Shown in pieces: positions 1 through 12,000 of a DNA stretch of 64,000 nucleotides (the first letter of the stretch is position 1; each line of letters begins with the position of its first letter). The position numbers and the translations under genes were made by a program. The notes below the pieces were generated by a model. That model was not told the DNA's origin. It saw nothing but the letters and a program-made list of their open reading frames with translations, and did no database searches. This stretch comes from Anthoceros angustus (taxonomy: Eukaryota > Streptophyta > Anthocerotopsida > Anthocerotales > Anthocerotaceae): assembly GCA_010909165.1 (NCBI GenBank), contig MU008224.1, positions 59,444 through 123,443 of the forward strand. Reading direction: 5' to 3'.

Positions 1-293
1 ATGCCGTCCTCCACTCGAGTCGTCACGTGGCGTCGCCTGGTCGTCCCTTCAACTTCTAAGTTACTTTCCTGGCGTGCTTACCTGGTCACAGGTGGGTCCG
101 GACTTATCCGTTATGCGCCTACCCTAGTAGGTCAGTGCGTTCCTCACTCGGTCCGGAGTATACTCGGAGGGCGTCAGGAGTGCTATCCATGCTTATTTCC
201 CCTTTTCGCCTCATTTTATCCTTCACTCCTACGAAAAAAACAAAACCCTACCTATTTTCTAACCCCCAAGGGAAGTCCGTAGTCCACAGTGAC
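1..293. other. No recognisable gene
   Basis: An open frame runs through this end of the window, but its translation shows no motif I recognise. It lies directly upstream of a copia-type remnant and may belong to the same element. Nothing more can be supported. Confidence 0.3.
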
Positions 294-1625
294 TGAGAAA
301 GTGTACTTGGGAGATGAAAGTAGTGCCACTAGTCTGCAGATTCTTGGCAAAGGCGTTGGCAAGTTTCCGCTGCATGATGATTGAATGTTAGTCCTTCCAG
401 ACGTCTTATATGTGCCTAAGATGGCCAAGAATCAGATTTCCTTGAGCCAACTTATGAAGATGAAGGAACTTCAACTTACCGTTTCTGCTGACTCATGTTG
501 TTTCTTCCGAAGAACTGCTCCTCTCACATGTATCTTCAAGGCTACTCTTGATTCAGATCTGTATTGCTTGGATATCTCCTATACACGTCGAGAACATGCT
601 TACTCGACTGGAGTTGGCAACCTTACAGTTGCCCAGCAGGCCAAATTGTGGCACGCACGTTTAGGTCATGTCAATCGGACTAAACTTATTGACTCCTCTA
701 AACAGGACTGCTACAGAGAGCCCTTACCTCGTTGTTTCAAGGCGCCTGATGTGGCATTTTGCGCTTGCAACGAAACTCCTTTTCCACAAGTTCCAGCATA
801 CACAACTTCTTCTGTTCTCGAATTGGTGCATGCTGATATTTCAAGCCGACTCCAAGTTCCATCTCTTGGCGGCGCAGAATACTATTTCACTCTGACTGAT
901 GATCACAGTCGTTATACCTGGACCTACCCTATGAAGCATAAGAACGAGACAATTCCCTTGTTCAAAGATTGGCTCCTTATGGTTCAGCGCCAGACAGGCC
1001 ACCTGCTCAAGCTATTTAGATCTGATAATGGCACGGAGTTTGTCCATAATGCTTTTTCACAGTTTCTTTCTGATCAGGGAATAATACACCAGCTTATTGT
1101 ACCTTATACCCAACAGCAGAATGGCGTCGCCGAGCGGAAGAACCAAACTCTGATGGGAATGACTCGTTCAATGTTGCTATGGTCTGGTCTATCATCCTAA
1201 TATTGGGTAGAAGGTGTTGTGACTGCAGCATATATACTGAACCATTTGACGACTAATTCAGTGCCTGGCAAAACTCCCTGAGGTATTTTGGAGTAGGAAG
1301 CCAAGTATTCTCCATCTTTGCATCTTTGGCTCTCGTACATTCGCTTATCTGCCTGCAGAGAAGCGAAGGAAGTTAGCTAACAGGTCCCGTGACCTGATCT
1401 TCATTGGCTACAGTGACGTGGCAAAGGCTTACAAACTACTTGACCCTCATACTCTCCATCCTATTGTGGCTCGAAGTGTTACTTTTCTTATTACTTCTGC
1501 ATCCCTTTTGCGTATATTTTTGCTCTTGTTTTCTAGATTCCTGATTTATCTAGTTCTGAGCACCGGATTCTCAGATTATCTCTTTTTTATAATAAAGTCT
1601 TCTTTCCCTATTGATCACAATTGAC
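294..1625 (+). mobile_element. Decayed Ty1/copia retrotransposon, protease-distal to integrase region
   Basis: The translation begins with VYLGDESSA and, after one in-frame TGA near 384, continues with LPDVLYVPKMAKNQISLSQL, the typical copia link between protease and integrase. LWHARLGHVNR (about 646-678) is the GAG-pre-integrase motif. The integrase core follows, with TDDHSR, RSDNGTEF and QQQNGVAERKN carrying the D-D-E positions. The frame stops at 1198-1200. The expected downstream sequence (YWVEGVVTAAYILNHL, then KPSILHLCIFGSR and IFIGYSDVAKAYKLLDP) is still readable to about 1480 but in changing frames with stops. No reverse transcriptase, RNase H or LTR is visible, so this is a truncated, inactive copy. 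The family assignment is firm; the element's ends are not defined. Confidence 0.88.
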
Positions 1626-1954
1626 AAGTAAAAGGTTCAAAAAGCGGAGTATGAGTAGCTTGGACGTGTTGGGGTTCAGACTCAATAACAAGATCACCCA
1701 TCAGAATGGGTAAAGAAAAAGAGCATTCATGAATTCAGGCATTTGTAGGTGTGGATTGCAGGCTTGCACGATGATGCCCGCAGCACGGAACCACGTTCAC
1801 TTGACCGATCAAGCTGCCAGCAGCAAGTGAAGTGAAGGTGAACATTTCTGCGCAGTCGTTGCGCATCGATTGTGCTTAGGTCAGTTTTATCCTTCCAGGT
1901 TGGTGTTTTACATTTCATGAACACATGAAGAAAAGCACCAAGCTTGAATGTCCA
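1626..1954. other. Intergenic, no feature seen
   Basis: Sequence between the copia remnant and the stop codon of the first PC-esterase gene. It presumably holds the 3' UTR of that minus-strand gene. Short open frames here have no coding features. Confidence 0.3.
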
Positions 1955-3621
1955 TCAGTGTAGCAGGAGGAGGAGCAGATTGTAGAAAAGGAGAGGAAAG
2001 GCATCCATCGGTCCGGGCAGACAGTAGTGCAGGCAGTCTCCAGCTTCCAGATGGCTGTCGCCTCGCAGACTCAGGGCAGCATCAATGTCCAGGAAGATGT
2101 AGCCTGCGCTAAGAGTGAGGAGCTTGGACACCTGGTTTTGCCTACCAAACTCTCCCCAGTGGTGCGGGAGTGTGGCCGGGTCTTGCCGGCCTGCCAACGG
2201 TCTGTCGTAGCTCTGGCAATCCCTGTGGCCTGCAACCCGGACCGATTAGCAATTGCGTTCCAAGCATGCCCAGGGCAAGGTTTGCAGCCCTGGCTAGGCG
2301 TGTACGTACCAGGAGGGGTGTTCCTGTAGACCACAAGCAGGTGGGGGAAGCGGGCTCTTAGGATGGCGAACATGTTGGTCAGAGACTGGGAGAAGACAGC
2401 GTCTTGCTCGTAGTGGGCTCCTTTGTTGAGGAGCAACAGCGATATGTTCCACTCGGCGAGCTTGTCGATCCACGGCCACTCATAGAAATTGGCTAGGGTG
2501 TCTGTGGCAGGCTGCTGGACGGCAGACAGTCTGTCATTGCGGATGTAGCCGATGCGGAATCCGAGCCCGTGTTGGAACACATCCGTGCAGAGTGGCCAGC
2601 CCTGGAAGCTTCTCTGATTGTGCTTCAGTGGGAGCTGCATCCCCGTGGTGTTGAGCACCACGTGGTTCATGAGGCTCCACATGGCCTCCTGGCTTAGAGA
2701 GTCACCCACTATCAGGACGTTGTTGCCTTGCCCGACGATTCTGCAATCATATCCATGCTCAATATGTTTTGCAAAGCCGTGTTCTATCTGTTGGGCTTCT
2801 ATTGCAAAGCGCTGCAGATCCATCCATAGCTGTACTAACCTGCAGAAGTCTTCCCGGTTGAAAGGTGTCAGCGGGCAGCTCTCATTCGTCTTCCAGTACC
2901 ATTTCAGCTCTTCCCGGACCTGGTGAGACTGCTACCAAATGTTTAGGAGCTAGCTGTGGCAAAAGTTTCAATCTTGAGCGACTCGCAAGTCTGTAAATCA
3001 GATAGCCCATCTGGAGTGTCATGAATGGGTTCATGAGCTTCTGATCGATTGTGCAGTCTTTAAGGCCTGCAGCACTGGGCATTGACAAGTTCACCTTCCA
3101 AGCGCTTGCATTGGCGGGTGCCCACGCAATGTTGTTGGCCTCTTGCCCGCTCACTGCCCCTTCCTTGGCTTTCCTCCATCTTTCGTCACAGGCATTGGTT
3201 TCATCATCTCCTGCAATGTTGGGTGGAATGTATCTTGGAGTTGCATCGTATGTCCATCTTCCTGATTCGCTGTGCGCACGATAGATATGGAAAGAAATCT
3301 CCACAATTACCAAGCATCTTCAAAAGAAAGAAATAGAGAGCAAGAGACAACTTGTGGATCAATTCACATCCTCCCTGATGCTGCTCGACCTCATACCTCC
3401 GGATATCCATTCATTTAATATATTCATGACAGGGAGTTGCAGCACCTGAAGCACGCAAGAGCAGCATTGATGCTAAAACGCTGGTGGGCTGTGACATTCG
3501 CCTCCGGCACCATGCTCTGCCCGCTGAGCCCAACAAATGTCCTCATCCACCGAGTGAGCCAGGCAGTTGCCACGAACCAGCACAACCACAGCACAGCCAG
3601 CCGACAGGAGCCCGCACCCAT
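1955..3621 (-). CDS. PC-esterase / TBL-like protein, copy 1 (5 exons, 378 aa)
   Basis: Predicted Golgi protein of the PC-esterase family, whose plant TBL members are polysaccharide O-acetyltransferases; the substrate here is unknown. Exons on the minus strand: 3446-3621, 3095-3269, 2840-2919, 2310-2740 and 1955-2229, all with GT-AG introns and phases 2,0,2,1. Residues about 7-24 form a membrane anchor. Exon 2 encodes SGRWTYDATPRYIPPNI, exon 3 WYWKTNESCPLTPF, exon 4 the esterase block I motif IVGDSLS (GDS 156-158), and exon 5 the DxxH motif DCLHYCLPG (D352, H355). The GDS Ser with the DxxH Asp/His would form the catalytic triad. The N-terminal domain is more divergent than in canonical TBL proteins. 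It shares exon number and all intron phases with the genes at 35742-37532 and 42292-44106. It is head-to-head with the O-fucosyltransferase-like gene. The family is confident; the start codon is the first ATG before the anchor. Confidence 0.87.
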
Positions 3622-3954
3622 ATCCAGGTCAAGCTTGCGTTAATGAAATGCGACATGAATTCACAAACACCTGAACAGGGTGGGCTACTAAAGGGCATCT
3701 GAAGTTGCCCGATTGAATTCCCGAGCTCTCCAAGAAACCTTCCAAGGGCCAACTGTCACGACAAGAAAAGAGAAGGCAGTACAAGGCTCCTTGGGATGTC
3801 CATTGACATCCGGACACCGCATCGTGGCAGTCTGTAGGGCATCTACTCGGAGTCCTAACTAAAGCAGCGATCAAATCAGCAGGTCCAGTCCACGATACAT
3901 GTATGTGTATGGTCCCGCGCCTGCCGGCCGCAATGTACCTATCTGGAATTGAGC

Positions 3955-3967
3955 ATCCATATATACC
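3955..3967 (-). promoter_or_regulatory. Candidate TATA box of PC-esterase copy 1
   Basis: The minus strand reads GGTATATATGG about 335 bp upstream of the ATG at 3621. The other two PC-esterase genes also have a TATATA motif 230-250 bp upstream of their starts, which supports the assignment. No transcript start is known. Confidence 0.4.
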
Positions 3968-4408
3968 CTACATACTCCTACATACATTGCAGTTGCACGG
4001 CGTCATGAACACTTGCGGAGCCCATTACAATCCACGTTTGCCGCTCTGTACTTGAAGCAGTTACCGAAGGAAGCGGCCATGAAACAAACATGGTTGGTGA
4101 TTTAGGTGTTTGATGGAGGTAGACGTCCAGAAGATGATGGCATATTTCGGGGTATGATTGCCTCGGCCCAGGCGCGCCATGTGGTCTTGTGAGGACGGCG
4201 GCTGGAGGCTGCCATTTGTAAAGGCGCTGGAATCATAGAAAGGCATGATGCTCTCAAGACTCCACACAAGGGTTGGATAGTTGGTAACGCCTGAGCGAAG
4301 CCGGGAAGCCGCGTCTTACCACATGGCGATGTTTCAGGAGCCTGATTGTCGGCAAATTTCGCTAACCTGAGCGGGGCCGCGGGAGCCGCAGCTGCCCTCA
4401 CGGAAAGC

Positions 4409-6160
4409 ATGTTGAAGGGGCTGTGGAGCTCGAGCGGCATCAGGCCAGCGTACGTGCTGGCCATCTGCATCTGCCTGGTGGCCGCCACCGTGGTGCTGCT
4501 GCGCGTGGGAATGCTTTCAGAGGGCCCCTTGGCTTGGACAGCCGCACCTCGCTCCACCTCGGATTCATGGGGAGGGCTGGGCACCACCTCTGCCCACCTC
4601 CTCTCCTTGTTCCAGTCCACACTTGACGAAGCCCGCGATCTCAAGGACTCCCAGGCCCGGATGCAGGCCAAATTGGAGGACGTCGACTCCAAGATCGCAA
4701 TTGGAGGAGGAGGAGGAGGAGGACCCGGATCGGGTGGAAGCTCGGTAAATGCAGCATCGAATGGGACGGCGGAGAGCCGGGCATGGCAGGAATATCCCAG
4801 CTCCGACGTCTCCAAGCTCCTGCCGCTCTACCCCGTCGGCAGCGCGCCCTACCAAGAGCTGCAGGCGATGCGATATTGCCGGGACGACGGCAGATACAAG
4901 TACTCGCCGCCGGATGCGGCTTTGCTCACCTGGACGCCAGCAGCTGGTCTCTACCTGCTGCCCATCTGCGACTACGGCCAGATTTCCAACCGGCTCAACT
5001 GCTTAAGGTGGTACATGCTGCTGGCGGCGCTGCTGAACAGGACGCTGGTGATCCCGGAGCGGGACGGGATGATGGGCTACGACTACGGGCTGGTGTTGGA
5101 CGCGGAGCACGCCCGGCGGTGCATCGGGGGATCGGGGGCGTGGGCTGACCGGACCGTGGTCACCTTCCGGGAGTACCTGGAGATGGAGGGACTGTGGGAG
5201 GACGGGAAGCAGGTGAAGGATGCGGTGCTCGACAGCATCTGGTGCTGGAAGGACAGGTGCGACCTGGAGAGGATCCGGAAGATGTTTCCCAAGGGAGTGG
5301 CCATCCCGGCGGAATTCTCCGGCTGGGAGTACAGGAAGAAGGTGGGCTCTGTGCCCGACCTGCACCGGGAGTTCGGCGGCTTGCGCGATCCGCTCATCAG
5401 CTTCGGGGACCTGTACAGCATCAACCACTTCAAGGACGTGGCCAGGGAGACGTACAGCAGCCCCAATCTGCCTTTCGCCGGGCTGTCTTGCAAGCTTGTA
5501 ATCCAGCCGCATGTGGCGGTCATCCTGGCCGCCAAGGGGCTGGTGAAGACCATCTTCGGGCCGCAGTACATGGCGGTGCATATCAGACGGGGCGATTTCT
5601 ACCACTCCTGGGCGAACGACTGCCAGAAGCAGGCGGGCGGGCGGGGCACTTTCTCTGTCACCGCTGGATGCAAGCTTCCATCCATAGGCGCCATAGCAAA
5701 CTGCATTCTGGAGAAGCTGGAAGGCACCAACATCAACATGGTGTTCGTGGCCACCAATGCGAAGCCCATGGAGCTGACGCTGCTGGAGAAGCTTCTGGCT
5801 GCCAATCCGCGAGGTGGGGGTCCGGTCACGCTTCTGCGCCGCCCGGAACAGCTGGGCCCACCCGACAGCCTCTACTGGGCCGATGCTTGGAACGGGATGA
5901 AGCTGGACGGGCAGGCGCTGGCGCATACCGCTCTCGACAAGCTTCTGTGCGCCATGGCCAAACTCTTCATGGGTAGTCGAGGCTCCACCTTCACCGACGA
6001 CATTGTCAGAATGAGGGCCGCCTTGGGCACGCAAAGCTGCCACGATCAGCGCCTTTGTGCGGCTTACGCTGTCCGGTCGCAGGACGAGTTGCCTACCTTC
6101 AATGTCACCTTCACTGACGGCTACCAGGGGACTCGCAATTACCGCCGCCGCCGGAGCTAG
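4409..6160 (+). CDS. O-fucosyltransferase-like type II membrane protein (583 aa, intronless)
   Basis: Predicted Golgi glycosyltransferase related to the GDP-fucose O-fucosyltransferase family (PF10250). The start is the first in-frame ATG, at 4409; the frame is open further upstream but without ATG. Residues 14-31 (YVLAICICLVAATVVLLR) are a signal anchor, followed by a stem with a Gly-rich run near residues 95-105. The catalytic part begins near residue 185 with CDYGQISNRLNCLRW, the region that usually carries the G-x-x-N-x-x motif of this family. AVHIRRGDFYHSW at about 389-401 is the conserved nucleotide-sugar motif with its key Arg residues. C-terminal ACAM..FMGSRGSTFTDDI resembles the last family block. 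No intron is needed over 1.75 kb. GC content is higher than in the flanks. It is divergent from PC-esterase copy 1 with 787 bp between start codons. The acceptor substrate cannot be inferred. Confidence 0.85.
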   Translation: MLKGLWSSSGIRPAYVLAICICLVAATVVLLRVGMLSEGPLAWTAAPRSTSDSWGGLGTTSAHLLSLFQSTLDEARDLKDSQARMQAKLEDVDSKIAIGGGGGGGPGSGGSSVNAASNGTAESRAWQEYPSSDVSKLLPLYPVGSAPYQELQAMRYCRDDGRYKYSPPDAALLTWTPAAGLYLLPICDYGQISNRLNCLRWYMLLAALLNRTLVIPERDGMMGYDYGLVLDAEHARRCIGGSGAWADRTVVTFREYLEMEGLWEDGKQVKDAVLDSIWCWKDRCDLERIRKMFPKGVAIPAEFSGWEYRKKVGSVPDLHREFGGLRDPLISFGDLYSINHFKDVARETYSSPNLPFAGLSCKLVIQPHVAVILAAKGLVKTIFGPQYMAVHIRRGDFYHSWANDCQKQAGGRGTFSVTAGCKLPSIGAIANCILEKLEGTNINMVFVATNAKPMELTLLEKLLAANPRGGGPVTLLRRPEQLGPPDSLYWADAWNGMKLDGQALAHTALDKLLCAMAKLFMGSRGSTFTDDIVRMRAALGTQSCHDQRLCAAYAVRSQDELPTFNVTFTDGYQGTRNYRRRRS

Positions 6161-6263
6161 CCTGTGGATTCCTCGCTGCAGCCCGGAAACATTGCTCGGC
6201 TCGCATTTTCAACAACCTGCTCAGGCACCTCACCTGCTGCGTGCCCATTTCCTGCGGGTTAAG

Positions 6264-6496
6264 TGTAGAAGAAGAAGAAGAAAAATTTTATTGAAGTCCA
6301 CTAAGGACAGATTTCCGTCATGGGACTTGGTACTTAACAACTTGTACCATGGTGGGCCTAACCTACTTGCACCAAGGCCATCCATTCCCCTACTTGCACC
6401 AAGGCCATCCATTCCCTTTAGGGACCTTATCTAAGTACAGATCCAAGCGTGGGATGCTTAATAACCACGTTCTTATAAATGTGTGTCCATTTGGAA
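6264..6496 (-). repeat. SINE-like dispersed repeat with (TTC)n tail, copy a
   Basis: On the minus strand the unit ends in CAATAAAATTTTTCTTC followed by a (TTC)n run. The same roughly 200-bp unit occurs at 33251-33445 and partly at 33826-33940. The shared core is ccgtcatgggacttggtac. Inside this copy a 26-bp word (cctacttgcaccaaggccat...) is doubled at about 6360-6420. No A or B box can be claimed with confidence, so it may be a SINE or a 3' fragment of a LINE. Confidence 0.6.
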
Positions 6497-6589
6497 GGCA
6501 AACCGGAACGTTGCTCAACCTACAACACGGGGTTTACAACGCGTCGACCCTATTACCAGAGGGTATCTTTTCTACAACCTTGGCCTGTA

Positions 6590-9000
6590 TTTAATAACAC
6601 GTTTTTTACAGCAGAAATACGTTTTTTCGAGCAATGTGTTCCTTACAACAATGGCCGATATTTGATAACAATAGTTGTACCTTGTACAATAGCCAATACA
6701 TTTTTTTTACAACGGGGTCTCTTTCATAACAATGAATTTTTTATAATATTATTTTATAACATATAAATTTAAATCTATAATATAACATTTTATTTTTAAA
6801 AATATTTTAATTTTTTATTGCAACTTGCATTGTAAAGGGTTTATCTAGTAAAGAGCTACGTCTATTTTATAACTACGTCAATATAATTTTAAATAAATTA
6901 AATTTTCCTTATAGCTTGTATTGTAAAATGTAGATGTTGTGAAATCACTGTCTTTTTTACAACAAGTATCTTGCTAAGGGCTTCCAAACAAGTCTAAATG
7001 GTAAAGAGTTTCGTTTTAATTGGAGTACGATATTGACTTATAAAGTTTTGCTGCCACATGAGTGTTTCAACTTCGGCTCTGCATCTTCAGCTGCTGTATA
7101 CTTGTTCGAAAGCTCTTGGCATGCTATGCAACTGGAATCTGGATGCTGCATAACCCAGCTGCAGCTTCTACATCTTCCAATGCTTGCAAGAGCATGCAGA
7201 ACCAAGCACCACAACTTTCACCCACGGCATTCAGCAGCATAGTTCATCAAGATGCAACAATAACAAGACGACTATCAGATTGCTCAGCAACATTGAGGAG
7301 AGAAGTGTGAGGCTAAGAAAATTCCACAGCTTGCTATTCTGAGCAATTTCACAGGTTAGAACGTTGAAACCCAGTCTCTTGATAACAGGGGAACACAAGT
7401 CTATCGGCGAGTATCTAGCATTTGTCTCTATGAATGTAAGGAAGGATCCCACTGGTGTGACTCCGATCGTGAGGACGGATGCTGACAATGGCGAGAGGGA
7501 AGGCGGAGGCTCAAGGAGCAGTATATGTTGCTGGCAAATCAAATTCAAAAATCACAGGCGAAGAGGAATTAAATGCATGGAGAGACGAAGCTGAAGTTAT
7601 AAGTGGCCAGAATTGGTTGTAGAGCCTACGTGCTAATGCTTACTTTTGCTGCTGCAATTAGAGGATTCTTCTTTGGCTAAGAGACAGCTCATATCCCTCC
7701 ACCTATATTGGGTGGGGGTTCGTTAGCAGTTATGTTTGGATTAGTCCTTGATGGCTCCTTTTCAGGTTCCTAGAGAATGCACAAGTCATATTCGGTGCAC
7801 TTTTGTACATCAAAGACGAATTCATTGAATTCGGGCAGATCTGCCCATAGTTTTGACAATGGTTTGTACATTTGCAGAAATTATTTATAAAAGCATAATA
7901 TATAATGGGTCAAATTATAACAGTTTGAATTTTGGGGGAAAATATTTACAACGCTAGAAATGATTTACAACAACAAAATTTACAATAGTTTACATTATTT
8001 ACAACAGTTTGAATTTGTGGGATAAAATACTTATAAAGGCAGAAATTATTCACAACAATAATGGGTTAAATTATTTACAATGGTTTGAATTTGGGGGTAA
8101 TATTTAGGGTGCAAGCATGGTTTGGTGCTCGCTTTAGTTAGAAACGGGTGAAACACTATTATTTTGTCCTCACGCAATGTCTGCAATTATAAAAAATTCA
8201 TTTCTTTTCCAACTTGATTTTTTTTACGGGTTACAATAATATCTATTTTTATCTATGATTAAAATTTAACAAAGAATAATAGATTAAAATGTCCTTAAAC
8301 TATTCAACTTGAAAAACAACAATGTCCCCACAAGACTGCCTTTTGCCACTTTATTTCACGAACCCGTGGCCCGGGAACGGGCTCGCCCATGCGCTGGCTT
8401 CGGAATGCTGCAAGTTTAGAAATCCAGCTCGGATTTATGGTCAACATAGAATATCATTTTTTCAAAGCAGGCGGGACTGCGTTACGTGCATACCGCCCAC
8501 TAGCAAATGACCTAGGTACTCTTGAACTCAACTTGAAATATGTAGGCTAGGCAATAAACGTGACAGGCTTCAGTTCTACAACAAGACGTGGTGGAAGGAG
8601 CGGATCAGGTTCGGACGGTGCTATAAGTTGCAAGTTTGCCCGGGGCGTTGGGATGGTGGATAGAGCGGGTGATGTTTTTTGGATGGTGCTATGGCTCGAT
8701 CACCGTCCCATCAATGGAGTCGATGAGCAGCAGGTAAACGTCGTCAGTGCGAACGGCAGGCGGAAGCACCAGCAGCTGAAGGTGCTTCACGTGAGGCTGG
8801 TGTCCAGGGTGTGGGAGGAAGAAGGGTAGGGAGGAATCTTGGGATTGAACAAGTGCAGATGTCAAACGAGGAGACACGTCCTCCAGAAGCGCCAAGGAGA
8901 GTAGGAGAGGATGCTCCTTCAGGGAGAATTGAAGGAGAGGGCGTCAAAACATCAATAGTCCATGTACAGAAGCATAGAGAGCGGCAACGGGCTCTTGCAT
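6590..9000. repeat. AT-rich repeat block, cleaner copy
   Basis: Non-coding AT-rich sequence with many TTTACAA words. Segments recur downstream: 6635-7060 again at 9448-9880; 7050-8100 again at 10410-11425; the part from about 7770 again at 12145; 8100-9000 again at 12480-13320. Compared with those copies, this one has longer homopolymers and intact CAG/CTG words. It contains no convincing gene. It lies 3' of the minus-strand transposase pieces and may be the terminal part of that element. Confidence 0.6.
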
Positions 9001-12000
9001 TGTAAAGGGTTTATCTAGTAAAGAGCTACGTCTATTTTATAACTACGTCAATATAATTTTAAATAAATTAAATTTTCCTTATAGCTTGTATTGTAAAATG
9101 TAGATGTTGTGAAATCACCGTCTTTTTACAACAAGTATCTTGCTAAGGGCTTCCAAACAAGTCTAAATGGTAAAGAGTTTCGTTTTAATTGGAGTACGAT
9201 ATTGACTTATAAAGTTTTGCCACATGAGTGTTTCAACTTGACTCTGCATCTTGATCTTGTATACTTGTTCGAAAGCTCTTGGCATGCTATGCTGGAATCG
9301 ATCTTTGCATAAATGCAGCTTCTACATCTTCCAATGCTTGCAAGAGCATGCTTCAAGATGGCACCAGCACCATCGTGCTCCCCTTCCTGGCCACTTTCAA
9401 AAAGACCAAAGAATGTTACACCCACTTGTAATGCTAGGATACCGAGCAATGTGTTCCTTACAACAATGGCCGATATTTGATAACAATAGTTGTACCTTGT
9501 ACAATAGCCAATACATTTTTTTACAACGGGGTCTCTTTCATAACAATGAATTTTTATAATATTATTTTATAACATATAAATTTAAATCTATAATATAACA
9601 TTTTATTTTTAAAAATATTTTAATTTTTATTGCAACTTGCATTGTAAAGGGTTTATCTAGTAAAGAGCTACGTCTATTTTATAACTACGTCAATATAATT
9701 TTAAATAAATTAAATTTTCCTTATAGCTTGTATTGTAAAATGTAGATGTTGTGAAATCACTGTCTTTTTTACAACAAGTATCTTGCTAAGGGCTTCCAAA
9801 CAAGTCTAAATGGTAAAGAGTTTCGTTTTAATTGGAGTACGATATTGACTTATAAAGTTTTGCCACATGAGTGTTTCAACTTGACTCTGCATCAACAGGC
9901 CATTGCCCTTGTAAAACCAACACCAAAATAATAGCCCTGGTCGCTCGCCAGTTGCATGGATTGAACTCATTACGGACCCCAAATGCATAATTCTGAGCAA
10001 AATCCATCAATGAAACCACAACACCCTGTGGGAACCATTCGAGACAATATCTAAACTCTATCCCCAGCCAACGCTGGATGTAATCATGAAATGCAAACTC
10101 CTTCAGCCTTACCTTCAGTTAGTAGACAAACACAAAAGGATGTGTTTCTCGACACTAGTTTTGATCCTTTTCTTGTCGCTATCAGCATCCTTTCTCGACT
10201 ACCTCATATTGAAAAGCTGCCACTTAAGAAGAGCATCCGTCAATATAATTTTAAATAAATTAAATTTTCCTTATAGCTTGTATTGTAAAATGTAGATGTT
10301 GTGAAATCACCGTCTTTTTACAACAAGTATCTTGCTAAGGGCTTCCAAACAAGTCTAAATGGTAAAGAGTTTCGTTTTAATTGAGTACGATATTGACTTA
10401 TAAAGTTTTGCTGCCACATGAGTGTTTCAACTTCGGCTCTGCATCTTCAGCTTCTGTATACTTGTTCGAAAGCTCTTGGCATGCTATGCAACTGGAATCG
10501 ATCTTTGCATAACCCGGTGTACATCTTCCAATGCTTGCAAGAGCATGCAGAACCAAGCACCACAACTTTCACCCGCACGGCATTCAGCAGCATAGTTCAT
10601 CAAGATGCAACAATAACAAGACGACTATCAGATTGCTCAGCAACATTGAGGAGAGAAGTGTGAGGCTAAGAAAATTCCACAGCTTGCTATTCTGAGCAAT
10701 TTCACAGGTTAGAACGTTGAAACCCGGTCTCTTGATAGAGAACACAAGTCTATCGGCGAGTATCTAGCATTTGTCTCTATGAATGTAAGGAAGGATCCCA
10801 CCGTGTGACTCGATCGTGAGGACGGATCGACAATGGCGAGAGGGAAGGCGGAGGCTCAAGGAGCGATATATGTTCTTTGGCAAATCAAATTCAAAAATCA
10901 CAGTGAAGAGGAATTAAATGCATGGAGAGAGGCGGGTTATAAGTGGCGGGTGGTTGTAGAGCCTACGTGCTAATGCTTACTTTTGCTGCTAATTAGAGGA
11001 TTCTTCTTTGGCTAAGAGACTCATATCCCTCCACCTATATTGGGTGGGGTTCGTTATGATTATGTTTGGATTAGTCCTTGATGGCTCCTTTCGTGTTCCT
11101 AGAGAATGCACAAGTCATATTCGTGCACTTTTGTACATCAAAGACGATTCATTGAATTAGATCCCCATAGTTTTGACAATGGTTTGTACATTTGCAGAAA
11201 TTATTTATAAAAGCATAATATATAATGGGTCAAATTATAGCAGTTTGAATTTGGGGAAAATATTTACGCTTAGAAATGATTTACAACAACAAAATTTACA
11301 ATAGTTTACATTATTTACAACAGTTTGAATTTGTGGGATAAAATACTTATAAAGGCTTATTCACAACAATAATGGGTTAAATTATTTACAATGGTTTGAA
11401 TTTGGGGTAATATTTAGGGTGCAAGCATGCTTCAAGATGGCACCAGCACCATCGTGCTCCCCCTTCCTGTGGCCACTTTCGAAAAAAGACCAAAGAATGT
11501 TACACCCACTTGTAATGCTAGGATACCGAGCAATGAAGTAGTTAGGGCAACACGCTTTGAATCGGCTGGCTGCCCCATCTGACCAGCACAAGTGTTCTCG
11601 AGGTTGAGGGAATCCCATATCCTGCATCCACTACCACTGTTTTAGCAAACAGTGTAGCACAAATAGAGTGTCATGGACCATGTCGTCGCTAATATAAAAG
11701 TGATAGTCTTCTCAATTGATGCGCCAGGGTCCTCTGCATCAACAGGGCCATTGCCCTTGTAAAAAACCAACACCAAAATAATAGCCTGGTCGTTCTGCCA
11801 GTGCATGGATTGAAACTCATTCTGGACCCCAAATGCATAATTCTGAGCAAAATCCATCAATGAAACCACAACACCCTGTGGGAACCATTCGAGACAATAT
11901 CTAAACTCTATCCCCAGCCAACGCTGGATGTAATCATGAAATGCAAACTCCTTCACCTTACCTTCGCTTAGTAGACAAACACAAAGGATGTGTTTCTCGA

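Noticed and set aside
5003-6043. Long minus-strand and alternate plus-strand frames within the O-fucosyltransferase-like gene
   Set aside because: Shadows of a GC-rich coding region; only the plus frame with HIRRGD has family motifs.
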